53,191 bases of DNA from CAZJHX01 sp964545715 (GCA_964545715.1 CAZJHX010000070.1:1-53191); one strand, 5' to 3'. Positions 19,401 to 27,860 are shown, counted from the first letter of the stretch. Notes: generated by a model not told the origin, from the letters alone. Made by a program: numbers and translations.

Positions 19401-21730
19401 TTCTCGTACTTCCACGCCTCGGCGGCGTTGTCGTACTGGTTCTCGCAGATGACGAACATCTCGGGCAGCTGCGCCAGCTTCTCCTGGTACAGCGTGTCGA
19501 CGCTCTCGAACTCACCGGCCCAACCCACGCAGCGACCCTCGTGCAGCGTGTAGTAGCAGGTGATGTCACCCTCGGAGCCGGCGACCAGCGCCGTGATGCG
19601 CTGCTCGTCGTAGCGGGAGGGATCGTAGTCCGACAGGCCGCCGTAGGCCAGGTTGGTGGCCGCGCGCCAGCTGGTCAGGCCGCCGTCGATGGCGTCGACA
19701 CCGGGGACCGCGTGCAGCATGCGAATGCCGGTGCCTGAGTTGACCTGGGTGCCGGCCACAACCAGCGTGTCGCCGTTCACGAACGCCGCGACGTAGATGT
19801 AACCCTGGGTCAGGTTCAGGTTGGCCGTGGCGACTTTGCTGCCACCGACGCTGACGGTCAGCTCACGGTCGCCCGCAGCTGTCACGTAGGCCTGACGGAC
19901 CCAACCGTCGGCGTAGGGCATCTCGTCGGTGATGCCGTCGAGCTTGGCGTCGGTGTCCTCGGACGCGTTCACGAAGCGAATCGCGCACTCGCCGGAGGCC
20001 ATCTTGATGTTGGTCTTGGGGTCATCCTTGCTGCCCAGGTAGTCGTCGCGGACCGGAATGACGCCGAACGTGCCGTCTTTCTTGGGGTGGATAACCATGG
20101 TGGCGGCCTGAACGCCCGGCACCAGCACGGGGTTGAGAACCTGCGCGCCCTTGGAGTCGTCGTCGTTCTTCCAGAAGCAGACGCCGCTGTCGCAGACCTG
20201 GTTCATGTCGCACGGGTCGTTTTCGTCGCAACCCACACCGCTAAGGCACTGGTCGCCGGCGGCAACGGACTCGGCGGGGCAGCCCATCTCCGGGTGGAGC
20301 GGCATCTGCTTGGGCGTGGCGATGGTCGCATCCACGAGGACGTCGCCGCCCGCGCTGTGCTCGCGACCCGTCACGCAGTCCGCGTTGGTCTTGCAGGAGC
20401 GCGTCCAGTAGCGGCCGGCCTCCTCCAGGGTCATCATCCAGGCCACGGTGCTCTTGAACACAGCCGACCACTCGTGCGCGGCCTCGTACCAGACCTGGCT
20501 CAGCTCGTCGCTCATGCAGTTGCCGCCCTCGGGGCAGCCCATCGCGTCGAACCCGGCGCTGATGTGGTAGACGATCGGGCGCAGGCCGCGATCCTTGAAC
20601 TGCTTCAGGGTGCCCTTCTGGCACTTGCCGATCTTGAAGTAGTCATCCTTGATGCACTGGTGCGCGGTGTAATCCAGCACGTTGGCGTCGCCCTTGCAGT
20701 CCAGGTCGGTGCGGCAGGGGATGGTGTTGCCGGCGTCATCCGTCAGGTCCTCGCGGTCCCAGGTGGTCTGCCACAGGTTCCAGCGCTGCGCCTTGTAGTC
20801 GCGCTTGGACTCGGTGAGGTTCCACAGCTCGTCGTAGCTGTAGCGGGTGCTCAGGAAGAACCCGAACTTGTCCATGTGCTCGCCGTTTGTGTACAGGAAC
20901 GTCTCGTAGTCGTTGTTGACCGGAGCCCGACGCCAGCTGGTGCGGATCTTCACGGTGGCGCCTGCGCAGTCCTTGTTGGAGATGCCGTAGGGGCTGCAGC
21001 TGTAGCCCTGCCAGTCGCGGCCGGACGGCGGCATGAACGCCTTGTTGACCAGGGAGATGTAGTCGCCCGTGAACTCGGGCAGGTCGGGGTTCTTGCCCGC
21101 ACCCTCGGGGGCCAGGTACGGGTCGGTGCCCTCCTGAACGTAGTGGTCGACCGGCGAGAACTTGTAGCTGCCCGTCGGGAACGCCCAGTCGTAGATGAGG
21201 TTGGTCGACCAGTCGACGCGCATGAACTCACGCTCGTGCCAGACGCGGTCCGTGGAGTTCTCCACCAGGACGTTGTTCTGCTTGCCGGTCGCGGGGCTGT
21301 ACTGGCGAATCACGTCGAAGTGACTCAGCACCGGGAACGCCGCCACCGACTCACCGACGTACATGTCGACGAACTCGTGGCTCTTGCCCGGCTCCCAGTA
21401 GTTCCGCATCTTCTTCAGCTTGTAGGGGGCCTCAGCGAACTTGACGGCCTCGGTCACCGGCACGACGTAGACGAAGTGCTCCGTGATCTCGAACATCACC
21501 TTCGGGTTGTTCCCGTAGTTCGTGAACCCGACAAAGCCCGCACTGGACTGGTAGGGGACATCGATGATGGTCTGCAGCATGTACCAGTGTCCGGCCAGCT
21601 GCGTCTTCTTCAACTTGTTGGTCTGGGTGCGGTCGATGTCTTCGACCTCTTCCGCACAGCCCAACCCACCGATGGCAAGCATACTTACGGCCAGGGCCGC
21701 CATGCTCCACTTCAGCGTCATCTGCTTCAT
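16412..21730 (-). CDS. Giant EcxA-like zinc metalloprotease lipoprotein B, with DUF4397-like insert
   Basis: ATG 21730 has GGAG nine bases upstream and gives 1772 residues. ATG 21745 is an alternative without a ribosome site. The signal peptide ends Gly-Leu-Gly-Cys. The zinc motif is HEIGHTVSLRHNF (His1128, Glu1129, His1132, His1138), with a following STVMDYGGRF Met-turn, as in the downstream paralogue. Extra material explains the greater length. Residues of about 580-690 (CAIRFVNASEDTD, then VTAAGDRELTVSVGG and GYIYVAAFV) look like a DUF4397-type beta domain inserted before the protease domain. There are also Cys-rich inserts, one within 60 residues after the zinc site (CDEDVGETCDEEIDC). It is the middle gene of the operon, 21 bp after the barrel gene. 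The inserts suggest altered substrate binding or anchoring. Confidence 0.85.
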   Translation of the reverse strand: MKQMTLKWSMAALAVSMLAIGGLGCAEEVEDIDRTQTNKLKKTQLAGHWYMLQTIIDVPYQSSAGFVGFTNYGNNPKVMFEITEHFVYVVPVTEAVKFAEAPYKLKKMRNYWEPGKSHEFVDMYVGESVAAFPVLSHFDVIRQYSPATGKQNNVLVENSTDRVWHEREFMRVDWSTNLIYDWAFPTGSYKFSPVDHYVQEGTDPYLAPEGAGKNPDLPEFTGDYISLVNKAFMPPSGRDWQGYSCSPYGISNKDCAGATVKIRTSWRRAPVNNDYETFLYTNGEHMDKFGFFLSTRYSYDELWNLTESKRDYKAQRWNLWQTTWDREDLTDDAGNTIPCRTDLDCKGDANVLDYTAHQCIKDDYFKIGKCQKGTLKQFKDRGLRPIVYHISAGFDAMGCPEGGNCMSDELSQVWYEAAHEWSAVFKSTVAWMMTLEEAGRYWTRSCKTNADCVTGREHSAGGDVLVDATIATPKQMPLHPEMGCPAESVAAGDQCLSGVGCDENDPCDMNQVCDSGVCFWKNDDDSKGAQVLNPVLVPGVQAATMVIHPKKDGTFGVIPVRDDYLGSKDDPKTNIKMASGECAIRFVNASEDTDAKLDGITDEMPYADGWVRQAYVTAAGDRELTVSVGGSKVATANLNLTQGYIYVAAFVNGDTLVVAGTQVNSGTGIRMLHAVPGVDAIDGGLTSWRAATNLAYGGLSDYDPSRYDEQRITALVAGSEGDITCYYTLHEGRCVGWAGEFESVDTLYQEKLAQLPEMFVICENQYDNAAEAWKYENATGAEDIDTVYHDGRYSTKGTNPYNSAGEQALSDPNAIFNPCEHFVKAPQDLKKIGDVRYNFMYWMGEPQASSPLGYGPSGGDPETGQLVWGNAYIYGAPTLTYGQWASDLVDMVNGELPADMVVSGQYIKDYVEAKGDPLPMDNSSGMYPGAVQELSHVHGTSPQDVFKTHGQFDAQGRVTGAFKDPFQIEELWDFMSDKNYRKALFSSVPTVDRSYAKNRMEKVRGTVLEDLMLNEEVRQGLTGGQLEPGTPLTAELRAKLSPANWAHSNHMMAEQNMRNRVMAEAPCTYDREFVDDHIYGIAKEFFCSEEERAQYKNDPASLGGKQCLTGDELRWELTRRIFGGVLEHEIGHTVSLRHNFAGSADVFNFFDEFYEVREKENVLCRATPHCDEDVGETCDEEIDCATAADCPGRLICNGGVCTDTAGETWGACALDNIWVTKFVPRTVHTPNERLNKITEYQYSTVMDYGGRFNSDIHGLGKYDYAAIKFGYGRLVDVYKDPSNMRNRMEQLAQRFGREPSYFAYLLSTDGWRYAGTIFHPFFYLENYIGVEENLSRSTAPYEKVKLEHAVQATYQDDRFYWSYVEVPYRFCSDEFRGNLGCYTWDTGIDIGEMIATAQSSIDEYYVFDAFKRERMYTGSDSIIFSYFGRVMSRFMAIMGDSARYFAIYDNIFNDRGWYPDHVANLYGMHTLATASRTSFNNLAQMLASPAPGSFVKDADGVYRNTTYDLDAEGTDLNIPLGVGKFPYTQWLGAENYGFQNHVMWVGSFWLKLGAMMTLTDSTFYSSSAWVGEQLEIGRASAVGFNTLYQREMTNLLGGVVAESLGAYSGVAVFDEETGEGTFKARDLFDPKVDEDADAIEPGIDGLNMKVWAGVLGLANLPAGFDPSFIDAMAVFVEGSGHEFDLVKGGAGVKIAKFNDPFGSKTYVGYQPNYDAGRLAPAFTIIKEAQDLRTQWESASGVARDELAAKMKQRIAILDVMRLMHSIYGNLEY

Positions 21731-21751
21731 TTGTGACATCTCCATAGCGAC

Positions 21752-22786
21752 TTAGAAGGTCCCCGTTACATCAAAATAAAAGGTCTGCCGGTTGTCCGAC
21801 CCGTTGGTCGTATCCCAGAACGGGAACCGGAAATCTTGGTTGTCCGAAGTTTTGGGCGTCTGCTCCGTCACGGTGCCCAGCGCGATGCTGAGGTTGTCCG
21901 TGATCGAGTAGCCCAGGTCGATGTACCCGTACATAATGTCGTTGTACCCGGTACCCGCGACAGCGTGCGGCGAGGAGTTAGCGTCCTTGTCGAAGCTGCC
22001 GTACTTGAAGAGCTGGTAGTACACCCAGTCGAAGCCCAACGAGAACTTCGCGTAGCTGAAGCCCAGCGACAGGCTGTGGTTCAGCACCCACTCGGTGTTG
22101 ATCACGCCCGTGGCGGCTGTCAGCTCGGCAACGGCCTCGGCGCCGCCCGCTCGTGTCGGCAGCCCGGCGGGCAGGCCGTTCTGGTCGACGAACGTGCCGA
22201 AATCGACGGTCATGTTCTCGAACTTGTTGAAGTTCTTCTTGGCGCCGAAGTTGTAGCTGAAGCTGACCCAGTCGGTCGGCGCGAACTTGGTCGTGATGGC
22301 CAGGCGCGACGACAGAATCAGGTTGGTGAGGTTGCGCGCCAGCAGCGACGTCGGCAGGTACAGCGTGGCCGACCCGCTGAAGCTGAGGAACGCCGGGTCG
22401 ATCTTCAAGAAGTCGCCCCAGGTCACATACAGCCGGACGTCCCCGAGCTGCACATCGTGCGGCACCCGGTTCGTGGACGTGCTGTCCTCGATGACGTTCG
22501 TGTTCAGGTCCAGCCGCAAGTGCGCCTTCAGCTTGTTGATCTTGCTGATGGTGAAGTTGGGCCGGATGGACAGCGACATGTTCCACAGAGCGAAGTCCGG
22601 GTCGCTTTCGACGATGTCCGAGGTGGCTGTACTGGAGAACGTCCCGCGCCCCAGTGAGTTTTCGTAGATGACGGTGCCGCCAAACCCGGCGAGCACGCCG
22701 CGGTCGTCGTCGTCATCCGCGGCTGCGGTCACCGTTGGCAGAGCCATCAGCAACACAAGAGAAGGAAGTAAAAACCGCGCCTTCAA
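21752..22786 (-). CDS. Outer-membrane beta-barrel protein, first gene of the metalloprotease operon
   Basis: I choose TTG 22786, which has AGAGGAG six bases upstream and begins a clean signal peptide (KARFLLPSLVLLMALPTVTAAA). ATG 22810 lies only about 7 nt from the predicted transcription start and lacks a ribosome site. The 344-residue product has an Asp run after the cleavage site, then alternating hydrophobic beta strands (FSGSATLYLPTSLL, WVSFSYNFGAKKNF, LSLGFSYAKFSLGFDWVYY). It ends in Phe (DVTGTF), the C-terminal signal for BAM-assembled barrels. Size and strand spacing suggest about 12-16 strands. Family membership was not recognised. Its position upstream of two large lipoprotein proteases suggests a role in their surface placement or in moving their products. 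Confidence 0.8.
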   Translation of the reverse strand: MKARFLLPSLVLLMALPTVTAAADDDDDRGVLAGFGGTVIYENSLGRGTFSSTATSDIVESDPDFALWNMSLSIRPNFTISKINKLKAHLRLDLNTNVIEDSTSTNRVPHDVQLGDVRLYVTWGDFLKIDPAFLSFSGSATLYLPTSLLARNLTNLILSSRLAITTKFAPTDWVSFSYNFGAKKNFNKFENMTVDFGTFVDQNGLPAGLPTRAGGAEAVAELTAATGVINTEWVLNHSLSLGFSYAKFSLGFDWVYYQLFKYGSFDKDANSSPHAVAGTGYNDIMYGYIDLGYSITDNLSIALGTVTEQTPKTSDNQDFRFPFWDTTNGSDNRQTFYFDVTGTF

Positions 22787-22823
22787 GCTAATTCTCCTCT
22801 GGAACCCCATAAGGTGATGGGCG

Positions 22824-22852
22824 GTTATATGAAAGGGCCTTTTCTTGTGCAA
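22824..22852 (-). promoter_or_regulatory. Sigma-70-type promoter of the barrel/protease operon
   Basis: On the minus strand TTGCAC (22852-22847), a 17-bp spacer and TATAAC (22829-22824) form a good -35/-10 pair. Transcription would start near 22817, giving a leader of about 30 nt that contains the AGAGGAG site before TTG 22786. Confidence 0.65.
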
Positions 22853-22946
22853 GCTCTTTCGGGGACAGTCCATCATCCGTTTCGCACCCGGCGTCCTGGC
22901 TGCAAGAACCGATCCGAGATTTATTCCCGAAAAGCGTTTCGTCTAA

Positions 22947-22980
22947 GAGCCCCGAGGTACTCGTTTTTTCCCTCGGGCTC
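22947..22980. repeat. Imperfect inverted repeat in the divergent intergenic region
   Basis: GAGCCCCGAGG (22947-22957) pairs with CCTCGGGCTC (22971-22980), leaving one bulged C and a 13-nt loop that contains TTTTTT. A smaller competing hairpin, CGAG-GTA-CTCG, sits just before that T run. It could be an operator or RNA element; its function is unknown. Confidence 0.4.
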
Positions 22981-23024
22981 CCACCGGCGTGACAGTACAA
23001 AAGGCGTGCACTGTGCGTTGGCCA

Positions 23025-23056
23025 CGTTAGTTTTCTAACGGTGCCTCTGCTAAGGT
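23025..23056 (+). promoter_or_regulatory. Putative promoter and palindrome before the carboxyltransferase gene
   Basis: CGTTAG-TTTT-CTAACG (23025-23040) is a perfect 6-bp inverted repeat that overlaps a weak -35 (TTAGTT, 23027-23032). Eighteen bases on is TAAGGT (23051-23056), a -10-like hexamer 8 nt before ATG 23065. The layout suggests a repressible promoter making a leaderless transcript. The -35 match is poor. Confidence 0.4.
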
Positions 23057-23064
23057 CCCGCGCT

Positions 23065-24657
23065 ATGGCAGATCAACCCAAAAACATGCGTGCTGCGGTC
23101 CAAGAGCTGGCGAAACGCCGGCAGGCCGTTCTTCAGATGGGCGGCCCCGAGCGCATCGAACGTCAACACGGACGCGGCAAGCTGACCGCACGCGAGCGGG
23201 TCGCGTATCTCTTTGACGAGGGCTCCTTCATGGAGTTCGGAGCGCACGCCACGTTCCACGTCGGCGCCGAAGAGGTGAAGGCGGTCCAGGCGCCCGCGGA
23301 CGGCGTCATCACCGGCACCGGGCGCATCAACGGGCGCATGGTCGCCTGCGCCGCTTACGACTTCACCGTGCTGGGCGGCTCGATCGGCGTGGTGGGCGAG
23401 ACCAAGGTGACGCGGCTGCGCGAGATGGCGCTCAAGAGCCGTATCCCGATCGTGTGGCTCATCGACTCCGCGGGCGCGCGCATCCATCCGGCCGGCGGGC
23501 TCAACCAGGCCGGCACCATCGCGTACTTCGCCAACTCGGGCTACCTGTTCCGCGAGCAGGTGCACATGAGCGGCGTCGTGCCGCAGGTCTCGGCGATGGT
23601 CGGGCCAGGCGCGGCGGGCACTGCCTACATTCCAGGCCTGGCCGACTTCGTGCCGATGGTGCGCAAGACCAGCTCGATGGCGCTGGGCGGCCCGCCGCTG
23701 GTCCACGCCGCGGTGGGCGAGACCATCACGGAAGAGGAGCTGGGCGGCAGCCGCGTGCACAACGAGCACTCCGGCGTGGCCGACCAGCAGTACAAGACGG
23801 ACCAGGACTGCCTGGACGCGTGCAAGCAGTGGCTCGGCTACTTCCCGCAGTCCAGCGCCGATCGGCCGCCGCGCCTCGAGTACACGGCCCCCGAGGAGGG
23901 CGAGCTCATCGCCGACGACATCCTGGATCTGATGCCGGACAACCCTAAGGGGTCGTACGACATGGTCAAGCTGATCAAGATGATCGTGGACGAGGACTCG
24001 GTCTTTCAGATGAAGCCCAAGTGGGCGCGCAACCTGGTCACGTGCCTGGCCCGCATCGGCGGCTATTCGGTCGGCATCGTCGCCAACAACCCGCGCTATC
24101 TGGGCGGCATCCTGGACGTGGACTCCAGCGACAAGGCCGCGCGCTTCGTCAACCTGTGCGACGCCTACAACATACCGCTGGTGTTTCTGCAGGACGTCCC
24201 CGGCTTCATCATCGGCTCCAAGGTCGAGCGTGAGGGCATCATCCGGCACGGCGCCAAGATGCTGTTCGCGGTTGCGGACGCCACCGTCCCCAAGCTGACG
24301 GTCGTTGTCCGGAAGGGCTACGGCGCCGGCTACTACGTCATGGGCGGGCGCGCGTACGAGCCGGATCTCTTCGTGGCCTGGCCGACCGCCGAGATCAGCG
24401 TCATGGGTCCCGAGGGCATGGTCTCCATCGCCATGGCCAAGGCGCTGAAGAACGCGCCCAACCCGGAGGTCATGAAGAAGCAGATGGCCGACATGATCCG
24501 GCCCCACATCAACATATATAAGGTGGCGGGCCACGCCTTTGTGGACGAGGTCATCGATCCGCGTGAGACCCGCCAGGTGCTGCTGCACGCCCTGGAGCGC
24601 ACGGCCAACAAGACGGTGGAGCGCCCGTTCCGCAAGAAAGGCGTCGTTCCCGTCTGA
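23065..24657 (+). CDS. Acyl-CoA carboxylase carboxyltransferase (beta) subunit, propionyl-CoA type
   Basis: This 530-residue protein matches the carboxyltransferase family (PF01039) over its whole length. Recognisable blocks are RHGRGKLTARERV near the start, GGSIGVVGETKVTRLREMAL, WLIDSAGARI, AGTAYIPGLADFV, and in the C-terminal half FLQDVPGFIIGSKVEREGII and GKLTVVVRKGYGAGYYVMGG-type sequence. It transfers carboxyl from biotin on the alpha/BCCP subunit to an acyl-CoA (propionyl-, acetyl- or methylcrotonyl-CoA; sequence alone does not separate these). Length fits a PccB/AccD5-type subunit, not the short bacterial AccD. The start at ATG 23065 gives MADQPKNMRA; GTG 23041 would fall inside the promoter region. 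No alpha subunit gene is adjacent. A -10-like TAAGGT 8 nt upstream and no ribosome site suggest leaderless translation. Confidence 0.9.
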   Translation: MADQPKNMRAAVQELAKRRQAVLQMGGPERIERQHGRGKLTARERVAYLFDEGSFMEFGAHATFHVGAEEVKAVQAPADGVITGTGRINGRMVACAAYDFTVLGGSIGVVGETKVTRLREMALKSRIPIVWLIDSAGARIHPAGGLNQAGTIAYFANSGYLFREQVHMSGVVPQVSAMVGPGAAGTAYIPGLADFVPMVRKTSSMALGGPPLVHAAVGETITEEELGGSRVHNEHSGVADQQYKTDQDCLDACKQWLGYFPQSSADRPPRLEYTAPEEGELIADDILDLMPDNPKGSYDMVKLIKMIVDEDSVFQMKPKWARNLVTCLARIGGYSVGIVANNPRYLGGILDVDSSDKAARFVNLCDAYNIPLVFLQDVPGFIIGSKVEREGIIRHGAKMLFAVADATVPKLTVVVRKGYGAGYYVMGGRAYEPDLFVAWPTAEISVMGPEGMVSIAMAKALKNAPNPEVMKKQMADMIRPHINIYKVAGHAFVDEVIDPRETRQVLLHALERTANKTVERPFRKKGVVPV

Positions 24658-24697
24658 TCCCGCCCGATCCGGCACCGATGCTGCATACTGAGTTTGC

Positions 24698-26614
24698 GTG
24701 CTGAACCGACTTGTCGTCTTTGTTTTCGCCTCGCTGCTCTTGGCTGCGTGCGGGAATGACAAGCAACCTCCTGTAAACACTGAAGATTCGACCTCCGCAA
24801 CGACGGGCACCGGCGAGGTCGAGGAGCTGCCGCCCGACGCGATTTGCACGCCCGGGACTGTCAAAGAATGCACACCTGACAAAACTTCGGAGGTCGTGTG
24901 CGCGGACGACGGCATGGCTTGGACCGCCCGGCAATGCCGCGATGATCGGGCCCAGAAGACGGTCTGCGATGAGGGCGCGTGCCTCAACTGCACGCCGCTG
25001 GACAAGCGCTGTCGCGACGACGACCAGGTCGAGATGTGCCAGGAGGACGGCACCGGCTGGGTGGACGACGCGCACTGCAACGGCACGTTCACAGGCCAGG
25101 TGTGCAACATCGGAGCGTGCGTGAAGCTGTGCGACGTCAACGTCAAATACAACAGCTATATGGGCTGCGAGTACTGGGGCGCGGACCTGGACAACGGCTT
25201 CGTGCCCGGCCCCAACGGCGGCGCGCTGGACGCGGCGGGCGCGCAGTACGCGCTGATCGTCTCCAACCCCAGCCCCAAATACCCCGCCGAGGTCGAGATC
25301 TGGGACTCCACCGGCAAGGTCACGCACGACGCGACCGGCATGCCGTTCCCGGACGGCCGCATCATGCCGCGCGAGCTGCGGGTCTATAAGATGCCGCGGC
25401 GCGACGTCAACGGGACGCTGCTGCAGCCGCTGGCCTACAAGGTGACCACGTCGGTGCCCACCATCGTGTATCAGTTCAACCCGCTGACCAACGAGGACGT
25501 GTTCAGCAACGACGCCAGCCTGCTGCTGCCACAGCACTCTCTGGACCGCTGGTACTACGTGATGACGCGCATGCAGACGTTTGAGGGCATCCGCGCGTAC
25601 ATGACGGTGCTGGGCACGCAGGTGGACACAGAGGTGACGATCACCGTCTCGGCGCACACGCTGGCCGGCGACGACATCCCGGCGCTGGCGCCCGGCGACA
25701 CGATCACGCGCACGCTCGGCCCGTTCGATGTGCTGAACCTGGAGACCAACGGCCTGGGCGAGGACCTGACCGGCTCGGTGGTCTTCTCCAGCCGCAAGGT
25801 CGCGGTCTTCGGCGGCAGCGAGGGCGCCAACGTACCCAACAGCGACAAGTGCATCGTCGGCCCGGGCGAGGAGGGCGTCTGCGAGCAGGACGGCCAGACC
25901 GAGTGCACCAGCAACGCCGACTGCAGCGACTTCATCACGTGCTGCGCCGATCACATCGAGCAGCAGCTGTTTCCAGTGGCCAGCTGGGGCCGTGAATACG
26001 CGTGCGCGCGCACGATCCCGCGCGGCAACGAGCTCGAGTCCTGGCGCGTGCTGGCCGGCGCCGACAATACGGTGGTGACCACTATTCCGCAGCAGGCCAA
26101 CATCCCGGTCCTGCACGCCGGGGAGTGGTTCGAGTTCCAGGCCGCGGGCGACTTCGAGCTCTCCGCCAGCAAGCCGGTCCTGCTGGGGCAGTTCATGCAA
26201 GCCGAGCAGGCGCCGACCCCGGGCAACCAGTCCGGCGACGCAGGCATCGGCGACCCCGCGTTTATGCTAGTGCCGCCCGCAGAGCAGTTCCGCAGTGATT
26301 ACGTGGTGCTGAACCCGCCGGAATACGAGCAGGACTTCATCAACGTCATCAAGCCCATGGAGGTCGAGATCAGCCTGGACGGCGCGGTCATCGACGAGTC
26401 GCTCTTTGAGCCGATCGGCACCGGCGTGCAGTGGGTGGCCCGCATCGCCGTCGAGGACGGCGTACACGTGCTGGAGTCGTCCAACGAGGACGACACGTTC
26501 GGCGTGCTGGTCTACGGCTACGACCAGTACGTCAGCTACGGCTACCCGGGCGGGCTGGACCTCAAGAAGTTCGACATCCTCAAACCCCCGGACGCCTTCG
26601 GCGACACACCATGA
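24698..26614 (+). CDS. IgGFc-binding-like lipoprotein
   Basis: GTG 24698 begins a 638-residue lipoprotein (lipobox Leu-Ala-Ala-Cys, about residue 18). Residues of about 45-155 are Cys-rich pairs (CTPGTVKEC, CNIGACVKLC). The remainder matches the IgGFc-binding N-terminal domain family: NPSPKYPAEVEIWDSTGK, YQFNPLTNEDVFSNDASLLL, WYYVMTRMQTFEG, VAVFGGSEGANVPN, CCADHIEQQLFPVASWGREY and FMLVPPAEQFRSDYVVLNP. Members are exported proteins implicated in adhesion, and bacterial ones are usually of unknown target. It follows the carboxyltransferase by 40 bp, with CATACT 8 nt before the start and no ribosome site, so it may have its own leaderless transcript. Its 3' end overlaps the convergent gene by 35 bp. 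Confidence 0.85.
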   Translation: MLNRLVVFVFASLLLAACGNDKQPPVNTEDSTSATTGTGEVEELPPDAICTPGTVKECTPDKTSEVVCADDGMAWTARQCRDDRAQKTVCDEGACLNCTPLDKRCRDDDQVEMCQEDGTGWVDDAHCNGTFTGQVCNIGACVKLCDVNVKYNSYMGCEYWGADLDNGFVPGPNGGALDAAGAQYALIVSNPSPKYPAEVEIWDSTGKVTHDATGMPFPDGRIMPRELRVYKMPRRDVNGTLLQPLAYKVTTSVPTIVYQFNPLTNEDVFSNDASLLLPQHSLDRWYYVMTRMQTFEGIRAYMTVLGTQVDTEVTITVSAHTLAGDDIPALAPGDTITRTLGPFDVLNLETNGLGEDLTGSVVFSSRKVAVFGGSEGANVPNSDKCIVGPGEEGVCEQDGQTECTSNADCSDFITCCADHIEQQLFPVASWGREYACARTIPRGNELESWRVLAGADNTVVTTIPQQANIPVLHAGEWFEFQAAGDFELSASKPVLLGQFMQAEQAPTPGNQSGDAGIGDPAFMLVPPAEQFRSDYVVLNPPEYEQDFINVIKPMEVEISLDGAVIDESLFEPIGTGVQWVARIAVEDGVHVLESSNEDDTFGVLVYGYDQYVSYGYPGGLDLKKFDILKPPDAFGDTP

Positions 26615-27713
26615 GCAGCGCCAGCAGGCCCAGCGCGTGGCCGGCGGCGGCGGGGATTCCGGAGTCGCTTGAGCTGCACCCCGTCCCCGGTGGGGTCACC
26701 ACGCGCTCAACCTCGACCTCCGGCTCCGGGAGCGGCAGTGGCGCGAAGCCGTCGCATCCATCGGACAGGCGCGTGCACACCTCCATGCGGGTGTCGCTCA
26801 TCTGAAAGAGCGCCAGCTCAAAGCCCTTGCGAAAGCCCTCCAGCCGAGTGACGGCGTCCGCGACGGCGGCGGTCGACTCCTGGGTCCCGGCCACCAGCAC
26901 AACGCCCAGCCTGAACGCGCGGGGCGACGCGTTGTGGTCGGGCACGCGCGGCCCGTGCGCTGCGATGATCTGCTCGATTGAGATGTCCTCGCGCTCGCCC
27001 TGGATCGTCAGCCCGGCGGGCAGCGGCCACTGCGCCCCGATCACATGACCCTGCCAGGTCGGCTGCCGAATGCGGAAGAAGTCGGAGACCTCGTCGGGAC
27101 CGCGCAGCCCCATGAGATACTGGTCCAGCTCGGAGAAGCGATAAGCGCGGCCCTTCAGCCAGAAGTTGCGCGGGCTGAGCTCGATCCACTCGCTGCCATC
27201 CAACACCGATCCGTGCGCGTGCACCGTGCCGGCCCAGTGTGCGGCCTCGGCGCCCAGCAGCGCGTCGCTTAGGTGACCGTCCTTGTCCACGTAAAGCACA
27301 AACGCGCCCCAGCGGTGGGCAAACTCCTGAGCCGCGACGGGGTGGATGGCGTTACCGGGATCATCCATCCCGCCACCCCAGCGACCGATGTTGCGCATGT
27401 CGATGACGCCGGACAGCCGCGCAGCTGAGCCCCACCAGATGCCGTCGTCGACAGCGGGCGCCCCGATGCCGCGCACGTCGCTGCGCACCGCGGTGTAGGA
27501 CGGATCGCCGTCTTCGGTCGCCACCTTGAACAAGCACAGCGTGTCGAAGTCGTCACCGAACAAGCTGTAGAAGGTGCGCGTGACCAGCATCGGATTCGGG
27601 TCGTCGGTGCGTATCACCGCGATCTCACCGTCCTGGCGTATGTCGTCGGCTCCGGCAAGGGCCGGTGCCAGCGCTGTCAACACGATGGCTGACGCGCAGA
27701 TCGGTCTCTGCAA
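26580..27713 (-). CDS. Exported protein with degenerate zincin motif (QEFAHRW) and MYXO-CTERM-like tail
   Basis: The start is TTG 27713, five bases after GGGGGAG. The 377-residue protein has a signal peptide (Ala-Leu-Ala-Gly-Ala) and a domain also found in the protein at 30743-33151. Shared blocks include the strand FYSLFGDDFDTLCLF, DVRGIGAPAVD, AQEFAHRWG, DGSEWIELS, RFSELDQYLMGL, PLPAGLTIQGEREDI and AAHGPRVPD. AQEFAHRW (Gln129-Glu130...His133) sits where related exported proteins, as I recall, carry an HExxHRW zinc motif, so the first His appears replaced by Gln. The C-terminus (GCSSSD, a hydrophobic helix, CRRRR) is MYXO-CTERM-like. It is probably surface anchored, and enzymatic activity is doubtful. 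The last 35 bp overlap the convergent lipoprotein gene. Confidence 0.75.
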   Translation of the reverse strand: MQRPICASAIVLTALAPALAGADDIRQDGEIAVIRTDDPNPMLVTRTFYSLFGDDFDTLCLFKVATEDGDPSYTAVRSDVRGIGAPAVDDGIWWGSAARLSGVIDMRNIGRWGGGMDDPGNAIHPVAAQEFAHRWGAFVLYVDKDGHLSDALLGAEAAHWAGTVHAHGSVLDGSEWIELSPRNFWLKGRAYRFSELDQYLMGLRGPDEVSDFFRIRQPTWQGHVIGAQWPLPAGLTIQGEREDISIEQIIAAHGPRVPDHNASPRAFRLGVVLVAGTQESTAAVADAVTRLEGFRKGFELALFQMSDTRMEVCTRLSDGCDGFAPLPLPEPEVEVERVVTPPGTGCSSSDSGIPAAAGHALGLLALLMVCRRRRPGV

Positions 27714-27860
27714 ATTACTCCCCCGTCACACGATGCCTATTATGCACGGGCCACGCTATTATTTACAGCGAATTCTTTACATCGCATTACTTATGCCCAG
27801 ACCAACGACTCTGCTCGCTCCGAACAGGCCTCTGCGCGCCGTAAATCCAGTCGAAACCGC

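Noticed and set aside
12048..21736. Very long plus-strand frames opposite the metalloprotease genes (for example 12048-15608, 16385-19738, 20087-21736)
   Set aside because: Their Arg/Val/Leu-rich composition has no recognisable motif, while the minus strand encodes proteases with intact zinc sites, ribosome sites and signal peptides.
22947..22980. Transcription attenuator before the carboxyltransferase gene, with competing hairpins and a T run
   Set aside because: A -10-like TAAGGT lies 8 nt before the start codon, so the hairpins are probably upstream of transcription. The small hairpin has only four pairs.
24551..26200. A 549-residue minus-strand frame opposite the IgGFc-binding-like gene
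   Set aside because: The plus strand has a lipobox and a family match. The antisense product is low-complexity.
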